Source of the DNA: Psychrobacter sp. APC 3426
GTDB taxonomy: Bacteria; Pseudomonadota; Gammaproteobacteria; Pseudomonadales; Moraxellaceae
NCBI RefSeq assembly: GCF_030408035.1
Contig: NZ_JASDCF010000007.1
Span: 1 to 64,000 of the forward strand
Length of the DNA stretch: 64,000 nt
Direction: 5' to 3'
In this document: positions 27,889-40,024 of the stretch, piece after piece
Position numbering within the stretch: position 1 is the stretch's first letter
Layout: each line of letters starts with the position of its first letter
The notes under the pieces: model-generated
Told to the model about the DNA's origin: nothing
Database searches by the model: none
What the model saw: the letters and a program-made list of their open reading frames with translations, nothing else
Made by a program: the position numbers and the translations under genes

Positions 27889-27926
27889 AAGCCCCCTTCT
27901 CTTATTTGAAAAGGGGGCTTATTTTT
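27889..27926 (+). terminator. Strong Rho-independent terminator
   Basis: AAGCCCCCTT (27889-27898) pairs with AAGGGGGCTT (27911-27920), followed by ATTTTTT. The A-run on the other side also makes it a candidate terminator for the leftward gene whose stop is at 27995. Confidence 0.93.
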
Positions 27927-27994
27927 TGCTCAGTTATAAAAATCTTTTATTTCCAAATGCTGACTGTCTTACTATTTAATAGTACTATTTAACA

Positions 27995-29026
27995 TTACCA
28001 TTCCACAGATGAGCCAAGGTTTTTTTGTTTGGCTTGCTTGGCAACATACAGTGCGACTGCCGCATCAAAACTTGCCGCACCAACTGATTTAAATAAGGTG
28101 ACACCTTGGTCGCGTTCACTGCTTTTTTCTTCTAACGCCCCTGTCACTAGCGCTTGTAAGTCACCAGTGAGATCATCCCATACCCACGCGCACTCATCGC
28201 TATCATGTGCTTGGATTAAATCGCCCGCTTCGTGACGGCTACCAACCAAGTCATCAACGATGACCATTTTACTACTGGCAATCACATCATTACTTATCTC
28301 TTTCATCGACGGTTGATAAGCGCCTACCGCATTGATATGTGCATTAGGTTTAATTTGATCGATACCAAATAAACCTTCAGTTGCACGGGTTGCTACGTTG
28401 ATAACATCGGCATCACGGACCGCATCACTTAACGCTGCACAAACCTTCATCTCAACATCCCATTGAGAATAGTCACGGGCGAAACGTGTTTGAAACTGCT
28501 TCGCGCCTTCATGGCTTCTGTTCCATAAATACACTGTTTTAATGTCAGGGCGTACCGTTAATACAGCGTTTAACTGCTCATAAGCCATACCACCACAACC
28601 GATAACAGCGACACTTTGGCAATCAGACTTTGCCATATACTTAGTAGCGATACCTGATAAAGCTGCCGTACGCACCTGCGTGATATAAATACCATCCATA
28701 ATCGCTAATATTGCGCCAGTATCATTGTTTGATACGGTAATAATAGCAGTGGTCGTTGGCATATCACGACTAGGATTATCAGGGCAAATAGTGACGAGCT
28801 TTACGACTGCGTATTCTTTGTCACCATCATAAATCGTGGCTGGCATGGATAAATGCGAGCCTGAGCTATGACTCTCAGATTCACTAAAGGTTTCAATGAC
28901 CAAGCGCTCAGGTGCTTTAACCCAATTGGGGTGTACTGCTTGTTGCTGTAATAATTCTTCGATAGCATCGATGGCTGCCTGCATCACGAGATGTTCAGTC
29001 ACTACCGCTTTGCTTAACAATTGCAC
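27995..29026 (-). CDS. Ornithine cyclodeaminase / mu-crystallin family protein
   Basis: This 343-residue NAD(P)-dependent enzyme family includes ornithine cyclodeaminase, alanine dehydrogenase and ketimine reductases. Visible motifs are VKLVTICPDNPSRDMPTT near the N terminus, DGIYITQVRTAALSGIATKY, and the Rossmann loop VAVIGCGGMAYEQL; family members usually have GxGxQA here. The Met-Ala in place of Gln-Ala may change substrate use. HINAVGAYQPSMKEI and DDLVGSRHEAGDL follow. The exact substrate cannot be told from sequence; an imino-acid (delta-1-pyrroline-2-carboxylate) reductase is a common outcome. It is read leftward and is adjacent to an AEC permease gene upstream. Confidence 0.85.
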   Translation of the reverse strand: MQLLSKAVVTEHLVMQAAIDAIEELLQQQAVHPNWVKAPERLVIETFSESESHSSGSHLSMPATIYDGDKEYAVVKLVTICPDNPSRDMPTTTAIITVSNNDTGAILAIMDGIYITQVRTAALSGIATKYMAKSDCQSVAVIGCGGMAYEQLNAVLTVRPDIKTVYLWNRSHEGAKQFQTRFARDYSQWDVEMKVCAALSDAVRDADVINVATRATEGLFGIDQIKPNAHINAVGAYQPSMKEISNDVIASSKMVIVDDLVGSRHEAGDLIQAHDSDECAWVWDDLTGDLQALVTGALEEKSSERDQGVTLFKSVGAASFDAAVALYVAKQAKQKNLGSSVEW

Positions 29027-29142
29027 TTTTAGCGCTCCTATTTATTTATATTGATATGTTTATTATTTAACGCCCAGTTATCACAACCATAATAATCATA
29101 ATAGTTAACTTATCATAGTAGTATATTAGGTTAAGCCAAGGG

Positions 29143-30102
29143 TTACATCCAGCCTAAGACCCGTAATGTTGCCGCACCAATCGCCATGCCAAACATACCC
29201 ACCACCGTGGTAAAAGCTAAAATATTGGCCGCCAATATATCATTTCCACCCATGGCTTTTGCCATTACGTAACTGGCAGCAGCAGTAGGAGACGCCACCA
29301 TCAAGAACAGCACACCCATATGGACGCCTGATAAACCAAACGCCAGACCAACGGCAATTGCTATCATAGGGGCAACCACGATACGTCCAATACTCGCCTG
29401 CATAGACAAGCCTGAAGGATGCAGCATCGACTTTAAGTTGATACTGGCACCAGCGCAAATCAGTGCCAATGGCAATGCAACTGCGGCTAGCAAGTCGCCA
29501 GTCGTATGAATGACCCCTGTGAGCGGCGGCAACATCAAGGCTTTATAAGTAAAGGCGGCTAGCAACGCCAGTATCAGTGGATTGGTAAATAGCTTTTTGA
29601 TGATCATGGTGCTACGGCTAACCCACGTATCATCGACACTTTTAGACACACGGCTAAGAGTAATAACCGCTAAAATATTAAACAGTATCGTCACGACACC
29701 CATATATACTGCACCGATACTTAAGCCGCGCTCACCATAGGCGTTGGCAACCGTTGCCAGACCGATAATGGCCATATTGCTGCGAAATACGCCTTGTACA
29801 AACACCCCTTGATCTGCTGGACGACTGACAAAACGCTTGGCATAAAGCTCTGCACCGATAAATAATATAAAGGTGACTAAAATACCAGCCACTATCAGTG
29901 TGAACTGCTTGCCATAATCGACCTCACTATCGACCACGCTAAAGAAAAGCAAACAAGGCAGACAGTAATTAAAAACGAAGCTTGACGCCTGATCGATAAA
30001 TGCCTGACTGGCCTCGCCGCGTCTTTGCATAAAAAAACCCAACCCCATTAAAGCAAGGTTGGGCAATACAATCGTAATCGCAAAAACAATGGCTTCAATC
30101 AT
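29143..30102 (-). CDS. AEC family (auxin efflux carrier-like) transporter
   Basis: This 319-residue inner-membrane protein has about ten hydrophobic segments in two inverted halves. The N-terminal LPNLALMGLGFFMQRRGEAS and the C-terminal FLMVASPTAAASYVMAKAMGG are typical of the AEC family, which carries malate, malonate or amino-acid-like anions. The substrate is unknown. I take ATG 30102 (MIEAIVF); an in-frame TTG further up would add 11 residues. It lies just upstream of the cyclodeaminase-family gene on the same strand, so joint transport and metabolism of a small organic acid is possible. Confidence 0.85.
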   Translation of the reverse strand: MIEAIVFAITIVLPNLALMGLGFFMQRRGEASQAFIDQASSFVFNYCLPCLLFFSVVDSEVDYGKQFTLIVAGILVTFILFIGAELYAKRFVSRPADQGVFVQGVFRSNMAIIGLATVANAYGERGLSIGAVYMGVVTILFNILAVITLSRVSKSVDDTWVSRSTMIIKKLFTNPLILALLAAFTYKALMLPPLTGVIHTTGDLLAAVALPLALICAGASINLKSMLHPSGLSMQASIGRIVVAPMIAIAVGLAFGLSGVHMGVLFLMVASPTAAASYVMAKAMGGNDILAANILAFTTVVGMFGMAIGAATLRVLGWM

Positions 30103-30212
30103 AAAAGAACTCAGCTCAGCAATTGGGCTTAGCAATCAACATTAATAAAACAGCCACTAGCAATAAATAACCATCATTAAAGATTTTACTCTAATGATGG
30201 CCTAGTAACATA

Positions 30213-32108
30213 TTATGAGTCCAAAGCAGCCTTAGCTTTTTTGTGCTTTTTGACTGTCATGGCTAATAATTGAACAGCTGCAGGCGTCACGCCGCTCACG
30301 CGCCCAGCTTGGGCAAGCGTAGCAGGACGTACTTGCGTTAGCTTTTGCACAATCTCATTTGAGAGCCCCGACACGATACTATAGTCAAAATCCATTGGTA
30401 GTGCGGTATTCTCTAAACGCTTCATCTGATCAATATCTTCTTGCTGACGATCGATGTAGCCGGCGTACTTGACAGAAATTTCAATCTGCTCACCCACCTG
30501 TGCATCAACTTGCGAATCAGTAATCGCAGCGATATCGGCAAAGTGGATTTGCGGACGTTTGAGCAGATCAAAAGCAGTCGCTTCTTTGCTAAGTACTTCG
30601 CCTGTTTGCTCAGTGACTTTTTGCCCTAGAGCATTCGCAGGGGTTGCCCACATATCTTTTAGACGAGCAGACTCAGTAGCGATAGATTCCATTTTCTGCT
30701 CGTAAGCCTGCCAGCGCTCATCATCAACCAAGCCAAGCTTACGACCCGTCTCAGTCAAGCGTTGATCCGCATTGTCTTCACGTAATAATAAACGATACTC
30801 TGCACGGCTAGTAAACATGCGATACGGCTCAGTCGTGCCATGAGTGATTAAATCATCGACAAGTACGCCAAGATACGCTTCATCACGGCGCGGTGTCCAG
30901 GTCTCAAACTCACTATTATTAGTCGTCACTAACGCCGCATTAGTTCCCGCTAGCAACCCCTGCACGCCTGCTTCTTCATAGCCAGTCGTACCGTTGATTT
31001 GACCCGCGAAGTACAAGCGATCAATAGACTTGGTCTCAAGCGTTGGCTTTAGATTTTGTGGATCAAAATAATCGTATTCAATCGCATAGCCTGGACGGGT
31101 AATGTGCGCGTTCTCTAACCCTTTCATACTATGAATAAAGTCTAATTGCACATCAAATGGTAAGCTGGTTGAGATACCATTTGGATACAGCTCATGCGTT
31201 GTCAGACCTTCTGGCTCAATAAAGATTTGATGACTGTCTTTATCAGCAAAGCGGTGAATCTTATCTTCAATCGATGGGCAGTAACGTGGACCCACGCCTT
31301 CAATTTTGCCAGAGAACATCGGTGAGCGATCTAAATTCTCACGGATGATGTCATGAGTACGCGCATTGGTATGTGTAATATAGCAATTGACCTGTTCAGG
31401 GTGCATAGATACATCACCCATGTAGCTCATCACTGGTAGCGGTGTATCACCTGGCTGTACCGTCATCACACTAAAGTCAACGCTACGCGCATCGATACGT
31501 GCGGGTGTTCCAGTCTTTAAACGTCCAACTGGCAGCTTAAGCTCACGCAAACGATCCGCCAATTTGATAGAAGGTTGATCCCCTGCACGTCCGCCTTTTG
31601 AGTTCTCAAGACCGATATGAATGACACCGCCCAAGAATGTTCCTGAAGTTAGAATTACGGTTTCGGTCTTAAAGATAATGCCAGTGGAGGTGACAACCGC
31701 CGTCGCGCGACCATTTTCTACCAAAATATCATCAGCACCTTGTTGGAATAAATCAAGATTGGGCTGGTTCTCTAACGTCGCGCGTATTGCAGCTTTGTAC
31801 AAAATACGATCCGCTTGCGCACGAGTTGCGCGCACGGCTGCACCTTTGCGACTATTCAATACGCGAAACTGAATACCTGCCTTGTCGGTTGCCAACGCCA
31901 TCGCACCGCCCAACGCATCAATCTCACGTACCAGATGTGATTTACCAATACCACCAATCGCCGGATTACAGCTCATCTGCCCCAGCGTCTCAATATTATG
32001 CGTCAACAGCAAGGTCTGCGCGCCCATACGTGCGGCTGCCAAGGCAGCTTCAGTACCGGCGTGACCGCCACCGATGACTACCACGTCGTAATGTTTTGGA
32101 TATTGCAT
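30213..32108 (-). CDS. mnmG: tRNA uridine-5-carboxymethylaminomethyl(34) synthesis enzyme MnmG (GidA)
   Basis: MnmG, an FAD enzyme, works with MnmE and methylene-tetrahydrofolate to build the cmnm5 group on wobble uridine. The 631-residue protein is standard length. Its N-terminal FAD loop is [53 protein letters not shown] and YCPSIEDKI are typical. The C-terminal helical domain ends [24 protein letters not shown] five bases before ATG 32108 supports the start. It stands alone in a 295-base upstream gap and is not near mnmE, parA or rsmG as in many bacteria. mnmA, which modifies the same base, lies 2.3 kb away. Confidence 0.97.
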   Translation of the reverse strand: MQYPKHYDVVVIGGGHAGTEAALAAARMGAQTLLLTHNIETLGQMSCNPAIGGIGKSHLVREIDALGGAMALATDKAGIQFRVLNSRKGAAVRATRAQADRILYKAAIRATLENQPNLDLFQQGADDILVENGRATAVVTSTGIIFKTETVILTSGTFLGGVIHIGLENSKGGRAGDQPSIKLADRLRELKLPVGRLKTGTPARIDARSVDFSVMTVQPGDTPLPVMSYMGDVSMHPEQVNCYITHTNARTHDIIRENLDRSPMFSGKIEGVGPRYCPSIEDKIHRFADKDSHQIFIEPEGLTTHELYPNGISTSLPFDVQLDFIHSMKGLENAHITRPGYAIEYDYFDPQNLKPTLETKSIDRLYFAGQINGTTGYEEAGVQGLLAGTNAALVTTNNSEFETWTPRRDEAYLGVLVDDLITHGTTEPYRMFTSRAEYRLLLREDNADQRLTETGRKLGLVDDERWQAYEQKMESIATESARLKDMWATPANALGQKVTEQTGEVLSKEATAFDLLKRPQIHFADIAAITDSQVDAQVGEQIEISVKYAGYIDRQQEDIDQMKRLENTALPMDFDYSIVSGLSNEIVQKLTQVRPATLAQAGRVSGVTPAAVQLLAMTVKKHKKAKAALDS

Positions 32109-32403
32109 GCATGCCTCGCTTGAATGACGATATTTTTAGCAACAAGTTATTGATTAATAAAGATAACGTATCACGTAATGAATAGGCGTCAGTCTTATTT
32201 TAAGAACGGATAAGATAAGTTGTTAGAAACAAAATAGATAACTGACAATTATAACAATTTTTTAACATGTAAAAAACGTTGCAACAAAACTATTAATAAT
32301 AAAAGTTATTTATCATAAAATTATGAGCCTAGATACGCTAAATCAATCAGCTTATCTACGCTCATTCAATGACTTGCTTAATGAAATGAATTAAACCATT
32401 GTT

Positions 32404-32946
32404 TTAATTCAAGCCACCGCCAGGACTAAGTGGCACAATGCGATCTGCCTGACCACTAGCTAGCATATGCTGGCTACCATAACCCTCTGGATTAATCTGC
32501 AAATAGGCATTCATTTTGCCAATCGCTTCGCCATCATTGCTCGCTAGTATCTTGGCTTTGATGACTTCAACCGGCGGCAGTGGTAGATTTTTAAGCAGCG
32601 CTAAAAGTTGATCGTTATCGCCTTTATTCACGACCAATTCAATGAGCTGACGCGCGTCAATTGGTAAGTCTGGCGTATTCTGTGCCAGTAGCGCCAAGTG
32701 ATAAGCACCAGTCGGATCCTGATCCGCCACGACACGCTGCTCAATAGCAATATAGGTCGCTTCAGTTGCACCGCCTGCCACACTAAGCTGATGGATACAT
32801 TTTAGAGCAGAGTTTGGCTCGTTACCTGCCATATCAATTAAACGTGCAGACTCATTTTTTAGATGCTCACGGCGCTTTTCAATAGCCGCTTGCTCAGCCA
32901 CTTCTTGTTGCTCAGTCAACACATTTTCTGATAATTGATTATTCAT
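32404..32946 (-). CDS. Conserved-looking cytoplasmic protein of unknown function
   Basis: I do not recognise this 180-residue protein. It has no signal peptide or membrane segment. The N-terminal third is highly charged and predicted helical (EQQEVAEQAAIEKRREHLKN). The middle has regular alpha-hairpin-like spacing (ALKCIHQLSVAGGATEATYI, AYHLALLAQNTPDLP, LLALLKNLPLPP) that could be a helical-repeat scaffold. The C terminus is Gly-rich. The upstream gap separates it from mnmG. Functional inference is not possible. Confidence 0.7.
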   Translation of the reverse strand: MNNQLSENVLTEQQEVAEQAAIEKRREHLKNESARLIDMAGNEPNSALKCIHQLSVAGGATEATYIAIEQRVVADQDPTGAYHLALLAQNTPDLPIDARQLIELVVNKGDNDQLLALLKNLPLPPVEVIKAKILASNDGEAIGKMNAYLQINPEGYGSQHMLASGQADRIVPLSPGGGLN

Positions 32947-33032
32947 ATTATTCTCTCTTTTTTATGTAGTCTATATTTACTTTGAACACTATATGGGGCT
33001 AAATCCTATAAAAACAATGGATTGTCTAGGCA

Positions 33033-33083
33033 ATAAAAAACCCGAATAGCCATTCCAATCTGTTAAGGAAGGCTACTCGGGTT
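33033..33083 (-). terminator. Terminator of grxD (leftward)
   Basis: On the minus strand AACCCGAGTAGCCTTCC pairs imperfectly with GGAATGGCTATTCGGGTT, followed by a T-run (33035-33040). It lies about 70 bases past the grxD stop. Confidence 0.87.
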
Positions 33084-33150
33084 AGCGACGCTTCGATGCT
33101 TAAAACCATTTATTGAGACATACAAGCTGCCCAATAAAAGCGCTTAAACA

Positions 33151-33501
33151 TTAAGCAGCAGGGCTGTTGGCTTCAACCAATGGTTTCAGCTCGCCTGATT
33201 GATACATCTCTAAAATGATGTCTGAACCGCCCATTAATTCACCATCAATCCATAATTGCGGGAACGTTGGCCAGTTGGCAATTTTTGGCAAAGTCGCACG
33301 GATTTCTGGATTTTCTAAAATGTTGACAAAGGCAAATGGACGACCAATTTGAGTCAACACTTCGATAGAGCGCGCTGAAAATCCACATTGTGGAAACTGC
33401 GGCGTGCCTTTCATATAAATGATTACTTTGTTGTCTTTGATTTGATCACGAATCAGCTGTTCAACATCGTTTGTAGCGGTATTTGGGGTTTGCTCGCTCA
33501 T
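33151..33501 (-). CDS. grxD: Monothiol glutaredoxin, Grx4 type
   Basis: Grx4 holds a [2Fe-2S] cluster with glutathione and takes part in Fe-S trafficking. The 116-residue protein has KGTPQFPQCGFSARSIEVL with the monothiol CGFS motif (Cys39). The WPTFPQLWIDGELMGGSDII segment supplies the cis-Pro and glutathione-binding residues. The length equals that of E. coli GrxD (115). It is a single gene ended by its own terminator, with ispF upstream on the same strand 163 bases away. Confidence 0.95.
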   Translation of the reverse strand: MSEQTPNTATNDVEQLIRDQIKDNKVIIYMKGTPQFPQCGFSARSIEVLTQIGRPFAFVNILENPEIRATLPKIANWPTFPQLWIDGELMGGSDIILEMYQSGELKPLVEANSPAA

Positions 33502-33664
33502 AAAAGCTCCTATTAATAAAGCGGTTCATTAAACTAGTTATTGGTACAAAAGAATGACATAGAGAGTTGCCATAATACATGGGGCAATTGCCACTGTATT
33601 ACAAGCACAGTTATATGTTGGTTCAGCTAACAGTGATTTCAGTTAATCACTATTTAAGCTACAG

Positions 33665-34168
33665 TTATTTAGGGTCGACGACATTAGGCACTAATAATAC
33701 CACGGCACTAGCCATAATGCCTTCTTGCCGACCGGTAAAACCCAGTTTTTCAGTCGTTGTTGCTTTTACACTGACGTTACCAATGTCAGCCTGCAAATCA
33801 CTGGCGATATTTTCACGCATCGCTTGATTGTGTGGGGCGAGTTTTGGACGCTCACACATCACCGTAATATCAGCATTACCCAGCATGTAGCCTGCTTCTT
33901 GTACCTTGCTATAGACATAACGTAGCAATACTCGAGAGTCCAAGCCAGCATGCGCGGCGTCAGTGTCCGGAAAGTGCTGACCGATATCGCCAAGCGCCAA
34001 TGCGCCAAGCAGCGCATCCGCGAGCGCGTGCAGTACTACATCACCATCAGAGTGTGCAAGCAAACTATGAGTGTGCTCGATAGGCACGCCCGCTAGTATG
34101 ACATATTGCTGCTGCTGACCATTATTATGAAAAGCATGCACATCAATACCTTGACCAATTTTTATCAT
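33665..34168 (-). CDS. ispF: 2-C-methyl-D-erythritol 2,4-cyclodiphosphate synthase
   Basis: IspF makes the cyclic diphosphate intermediate in the MEP isoprenoid pathway. The 167-residue protein starts [13 protein letters not shown], with the zinc ligands Asp and His of DVH, and continues [28 protein letters not shown], where the third ligand and the catalytic loop lie. [16 protein letters not shown] is the C-terminal signature. GGAATAATAATG supports ATG 34168. An in-frame start at 34207 would add 13 poor residues. ispD is not beside it, which is common outside enterics. Confidence 0.96.
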   Translation of the reverse strand: MIKIGQGIDVHAFHNNGQQQQYVILAGVPIEHTHSLLAHSDGDVVLHALADALLGALALGDIGQHFPDTDAAHAGLDSRVLLRYVYSKVQEAGYMLGNADITVMCERPKLAPHNQAMRENIASDLQADIGNVSVKATTTEKLGFTGRQEGIMASAVVLLVPNVVDPK

Positions 34169-34437
34169 TATTATTCCAAACAAATAAAGACCATTAAATA
34201 AAGGCATTTAAAATAACTCAAAACCACTATCTGAATTTTCAAAGGGGTTTTGTCGGCTCTAAGATGCCATAGCTCGCCACCAGTTTCAATTAACTGGTAT
34301 AATATGACCCTTATTTTATCATATTACCCTGTCTAAGAGATAAGTCTAAAAGATACGCTGAGATTATTAAATCGCTCAGCCTGAACCTTAGTGATTTTGT
34401 TGATATCAGTATCCAAATTTAGACAAGGTATAAAAAG

Positions 34438-35688
34438 TTGAGCCATTCTATGTCAGTCATGCCAAATACATCAAACACACCCGTTTCTGATTCTTTCAAC
34501 GCCCAGCGCCCTTTGACGCTTGCCGATATCGACAATCCTAGCAGCAAACATGTGATTGTTGGCATGTCAGGTGGGGTCGATTCTTCCGTGTCTGCCGTTT
34601 TGCTCCAGCAAGCAGGCTTTAAGGTGGAAGGTCTGTTCATGAAAAACTGGGAAGAAGATGACGGCACCGAATACTGTACCGCCATGGATGACTTAGCAGA
34701 TGCGCAAGCCGTTTGTGACAAAATTGGTATGAAACTACACACAGCCAACTTTGCCATGGAATACTGGGATCGTGTTTTTGAGCATTTCTTAGCGGAATAC
34801 AAAGCTGGACGCACGCCCAATCCTGACATCTTATGCAACAAAGAGATTAAATTTAAGGCATTTCTGGACTACGCTCTGACTCTTGGCGCTGATTATATTG
34901 CCACCGGTCACTATACGCGTCGCAGTGTGAACTACAAAAATGATGATGGCGTAGAAGTTGCACAGCTATTGCGTGGCCTAGATAACAACAAAGACCAAAG
35001 CTACTTCTTACATGCGGTTGGCGGCGACAAAATTGCCAAGACCTTGTTCCCAGTTGGTGAGCTTGAAAAACCCGTCGTACGTCAAATCGCTGAAGACCAT
35101 GATCTAGCTACCGCTAAAAAGAAAGACTCAACGGGCATTTGCTTTATTGGTGAGCGTCGTTTTAAAGACTTTTTGCAGCAGTATTTGCCTGCCCAAAAAG
35201 GCGACATTATAACTGACGACGGACACATCATCGGTACTCATGATGGGCTCATGTATTACACGTTAGGTCAGCGTGGCGGTATCGGTATTGGCGGTGTCAA
35301 AGACCGTCCAGAAGAGCCATGGTTTGTACTCGCAAAAGACTTGGACAAAAACCGTTTAATCGTTGGTCAAGGTCATGAACACCCGATGCTCATGAGTAAT
35401 GAGTTGCAAGCTTATAAGCTCGACTGGATTGATGGTCTGCCACCTACGGATATATTTAGCGCTGATGGCTTACGTTGCATGGCAAAATCACGCTATCGTC
35501 AACCAGATCAAGCCTGCTCTGTATTTGCAACCAATGTTGATGGCAGTGAAGTCCGAGTCGTATTTGACGAACCGCAACGTGCAGTCACTCCAGGTCAATC
35601 AGCAGTATTCTATATCGACGAGGTTTGTTTGGGTGGCGGGGTTATTGAGTCTATTGATGCGCCATCTCTGGTTGTCAGTGACAGCTAG
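34438..35688 (+). CDS. mnmA: tRNA-specific 2-thiouridylase MnmA
   Basis: MnmA adenylates wobble uridine and inserts sulfur delivered by TusE, giving s2U34. The 416-residue protein has the PP-loop [10 protein letters not shown] (about 44-53), the catalytic cysteine Cys133 in [12 protein letters not shown] and the persulfide cysteine Cys235 in STGICFIGE. It is longer than E. coli MnmA (368), partly through an extra ~30-residue N terminus. AAGG nine bases before the TTG at 34438 favours that start. The ATG at 34450 has only a weak GAG. Its sulfur donors tusDCBE are encoded near position 4 kb. In E. coli the gene sits with hflD and purB; here the gap to purB holds a secreted protein instead. Confidence 0.96.
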   Translation: MSHSMSVMPNTSNTPVSDSFNAQRPLTLADIDNPSSKHVIVGMSGGVDSSVSAVLLQQAGFKVEGLFMKNWEEDDGTEYCTAMDDLADAQAVCDKIGMKLHTANFAMEYWDRVFEHFLAEYKAGRTPNPDILCNKEIKFKAFLDYALTLGADYIATGHYTRRSVNYKNDDGVEVAQLLRGLDNNKDQSYFLHAVGGDKIAKTLFPVGELEKPVVRQIAEDHDLATAKKKDSTGICFIGERRFKDFLQQYLPAQKGDIITDDGHIIGTHDGLMYYTLGQRGGIGIGGVKDRPEEPWFVLAKDLDKNRLIVGQGHEHPMLMSNELQAYKLDWIDGLPPTDIFSADGLRCMAKSRYRQPDQACSVFATNVDGSEVRVVFDEPQRAVTPGQSAVFYIDEVCLGGGVIESIDAPSLVVSDS

Positions 35689-35851
35689 AAATGGCTAATA
35701 ATCAAAGGTTTATTTAAGATTTTACAATCTATCTAACGAATGATACCTTTTAGCGATTTTTCTGAAAGCAATCCTCAAAGAGTATGTTATAAACAAATAC
35801 CTCAGCATATACCTTTATAAGCAGTAGCTTTACTCCATTTCGGGATGTTTC

Positions 35852-37749
35852 ATGAATTATCGTTTTTTACCTATTAGTGACTCTACAAAAACTTTAAATA
35901 CGCCAATCAAATGCTCTATTGCATTTATTCTAGTTTTTGCTTCGTGTCAGGCCTATGCGACTCCAAAAGATTTTGGAGAATTCACACCTGATGACTCACC
36001 TAAAAAGGGGGTCGCATCCGGCAGCTATAAAACGCTAACGGGTGCTACTGGTAGTTATAGCATCTCAGCAGGGGTTATAATGGTAGGACAATTACAGCTG
36101 GAGATAATGGTGTGGACATTAAAAACAATTCCAACTCTGGTAACGACAGAGATAAGTTCACCTATACGATAACTATTACGCCAGATGACAGGACTTCTAT
36201 CCATACTATAGTTATTGGTCAAGCTAGCTATGCTGAAGGTGGTAATTCAGAAGTTGCTCGTCAAACACTAAGCTTTACTGAAAATACTCAGATCAATATA
36301 CCTGTGCAAGCGACAGTTAGAGAAAACCCCAAAGTTAACTACTTTTTTGGTGCCATGGGTGATTACTTTATGGGTGAAAAGCTGGCAGGAAATAGCTTTA
36401 GCTCTAACAATCCCACTAATCAGCCACAGCTACGTGTCGATAGCTTCAGTGGTGGCAACAACAATCTGTATTATTATAACCTGACTGCCCTAAACGGTAC
36501 CGGCAACAGCAGCTCATTTACCCCGACTACCAATGGTAATGGGTACGTATCTTTTGCATCTGGCCGAAAAAGAGGTATCTTGCCCGATACTCCTACCTTT
36601 AAAAATATTTTAAAAGAGAGCTCCACCAACCCTAATAATCAAAACTCATACTCTGCTCTCAATACCAGCACTGTTATCCCTAATAATGGTAGGTATGTCA
36701 GCTATGGGGTTGAAAATATCACAAGCAATTATGTGATTGCCGTTAGAAACGCTGAATCAGTTACATTGACCTACGAAGGCATCATGCAAGGGAATAGTGC
36801 ACTTGAGGCTGACGTGGTGGGTGAGACTTATAATGAGTGGATTAGCTTTGGAGTAGAGAGCGAGCCACTTTACGTTTTTTCGGGCAAGGTTTTTAATGAT
36901 AATGGTGGGATTGAGAATGCGGACCCACAAGATATTTCTATTGTGAATAATACTAACTATTTCAATGGCAAACTCGATAATAATGAAGTAGGAATATCAG
37001 CATCTAATCTTCAAGTTCGTTTAACAGATTGCAACAATAACAATATCGTTACTGTTCCTGGTACGCCTAACCCTCAAACGGTTGCTAATACTAATCAAGA
37101 TAGAGGAAAGTACAGTTTTTCAGTTTTGCCAACAACATTGGCCAATAATACAACAGAGATATGCGTTGTTGAAGAAGAGCCACTAACAAGTTCATGGATC
37201 TATACTGTAGACACCACACCAAATAAGCTCAATACTAACTTTACAACTAGTACTTATAAGTATACTGATTTGAATTTTGGCGAGGTGACGCAAAACAACT
37301 CAGCTTTAGCACTTAAAAAGTACCAGTTTGTTCATAAGTGTGATACTACGCTGCCATATAAAAGTATAGATCCTGATACCTCTTCGCCACTTACTGGTTT
37401 TAGTACAAAAGAAATACGTGATATAGATCCTGGCATGTGTATTGCTTATAAAATAGAAGCTTACAACCGAGGTCATGTCAGTTTGGCAAGTATTCAAATT
37501 ATAGATACACTACAGAAAGCATCTACAAACCCAACCAAAGTTGAATCTGTTTTTTACTCTCCAGTACCGGGTGGAATCCCTGCAACGTTACATGAAGGTG
37601 ATAAACCTAGTAGCCCACCAACTACTTTGGGTAAAAACGGTACTATTATATCTGATAAGTTTAATCTAACTAATACGACTAGTAGTACCTCTATACCTAT
37701 GGAAGTGCTGTATTTTAATACCAAATATGGTACGACCACGACGCCCTAA
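35852..37749 (+). pseudogene. Secreted SdrD-B/DUF11-like protein, frameshifted
   Basis: Two reading frames (35852-36172 and 36112-37749) form one gene broken at the G-run 36071-36074; one extra G there would give a continuous 632-residue protein reading ISAGGYNGRTITAGDN. The first part has a signal peptide ending near ASCQAYA. The rest is Asn/Thr/Ser-rich and looks extracellular. A LYVFSGKVFNDNGG segment with a DNNEVGISASNLQVRLTDC continuation near residue 345 resembles SdrD B-like (Cna_B-like) domains. CIAYKIEAYNRGHVSLASIQ near residue 530 resembles DUF11. It ends GTTTTP without a cell-surface anchor, so the C terminus may also be lost. Composition is AT-richer than its neighbours. It may be a pseudogene, a phase-variable gene, or carry a sequencing error. 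Confidence 0.7.
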
Positions 37750-37886
37750 TTAAAGGCTGACATCAATAGATTACTTTATTAAATCTGTATTTCTGCTATA
37801 TTACGCGCATCAAATTTAACCACTCACTTATATAGCGATTTTCATTGGCTATAACTTTTGCAGTTTTTCATTTCATAACTATTTGA

Positions 37887-39287
<1,401 letters not shown>

Positions 39288-39330
39288 TCATTAGCTATGA
39301 ATAATTGCTAATAATTAAAGAAGCGTGCAA

Positions 39331-39978
39331 ATGCATCGAAACTTTAACTCTGTCATTGTCAGTACTGTAGCGGTATTTATCGTCATGGTACTGGCAAGCA
39401 TTGAGCCTCTAGAGTGGTCAAGCTACCTACTCCATCAATTAGGCACGCTGTTGTTTTTGGCATTAATGCTGTTTGCGTATCGCTACTGGCATATTAGCTC
39501 ACGCTCCTATGCCCTTGCCTCAATATTCCTCCTCATTCATATCATAGGCGCACGCTATCTATATTCGTATGTGCCTTATGATAACTGGACAGAGCGGCTA
39601 TTTGGTATAAGCCTAAACGAGTTGTTTGGTTGGCAGCGCAATATGTATGACAGGCTCGTACATTTTAGCTACGGGCTATTGCTGTTCAATGCGATGGTTG
39701 AAAGCTCAAAATCTATCTTTAAGATATCATCCATCAAGCTTTTAGTCGCTATCGCCCTCATGATTAATATGTCATCGAGTCTGCTGTACGAGCTACTTGA
39801 ATGGGGAATTGCAGCGACTTTATCACCAGAAGCGGCAGAGGCTTACAATGGTCAGCAAGGCGATATTTGGGATGCCCACAAAGACATGGCATTAGCGCTC
39901 CTCGGTGGGCTGATTGCGGCAGGCATTCTTTTATTTAAGGCTTCTATTCAAACTCGTAGCTTTAACAATAACCGTTAA
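39331..39978 (+). CDS. DUF2238 (YjdF-like) membrane protein
   Basis: This 215-residue protein has about six hydrophobic segments and the conserved DUF2238 blocks. These are HIIGARYLYSYVPYD, FGWQRNMYDRLVHFSYGLLL, LYELLEWGIAATLSPEA and YNGQQGDIWDAHKDMALALLG. The conserved His, Asp and Glu residues within or beside the membrane suggest a metal or proton site. No function has been shown for the family that I know of. It follows purB closely and may be cotranscribed. The ATG at 39331 is preferred over an in-frame GTG six bases earlier. Confidence 0.85.
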   Translation: MHRNFNSVIVSTVAVFIVMVLASIEPLEWSSYLLHQLGTLLFLALMLFAYRYWHISSRSYALASIFLLIHIIGARYLYSYVPYDNWTERLFGISLNELFGWQRNMYDRLVHFSYGLLLFNAMVESSKSIFKISSIKLLVAIALMINMSSSLLYELLEWGIAATLSPEAAEAYNGQQGDIWDAHKDMALALLGGLIAAGILLFKASIQTRSFNNNR

Positions 39979-40024
39979 ATAACAGCCTTTTAAAACAGAC
40001 ACAAAACGATTGCTAAAGAATAAG

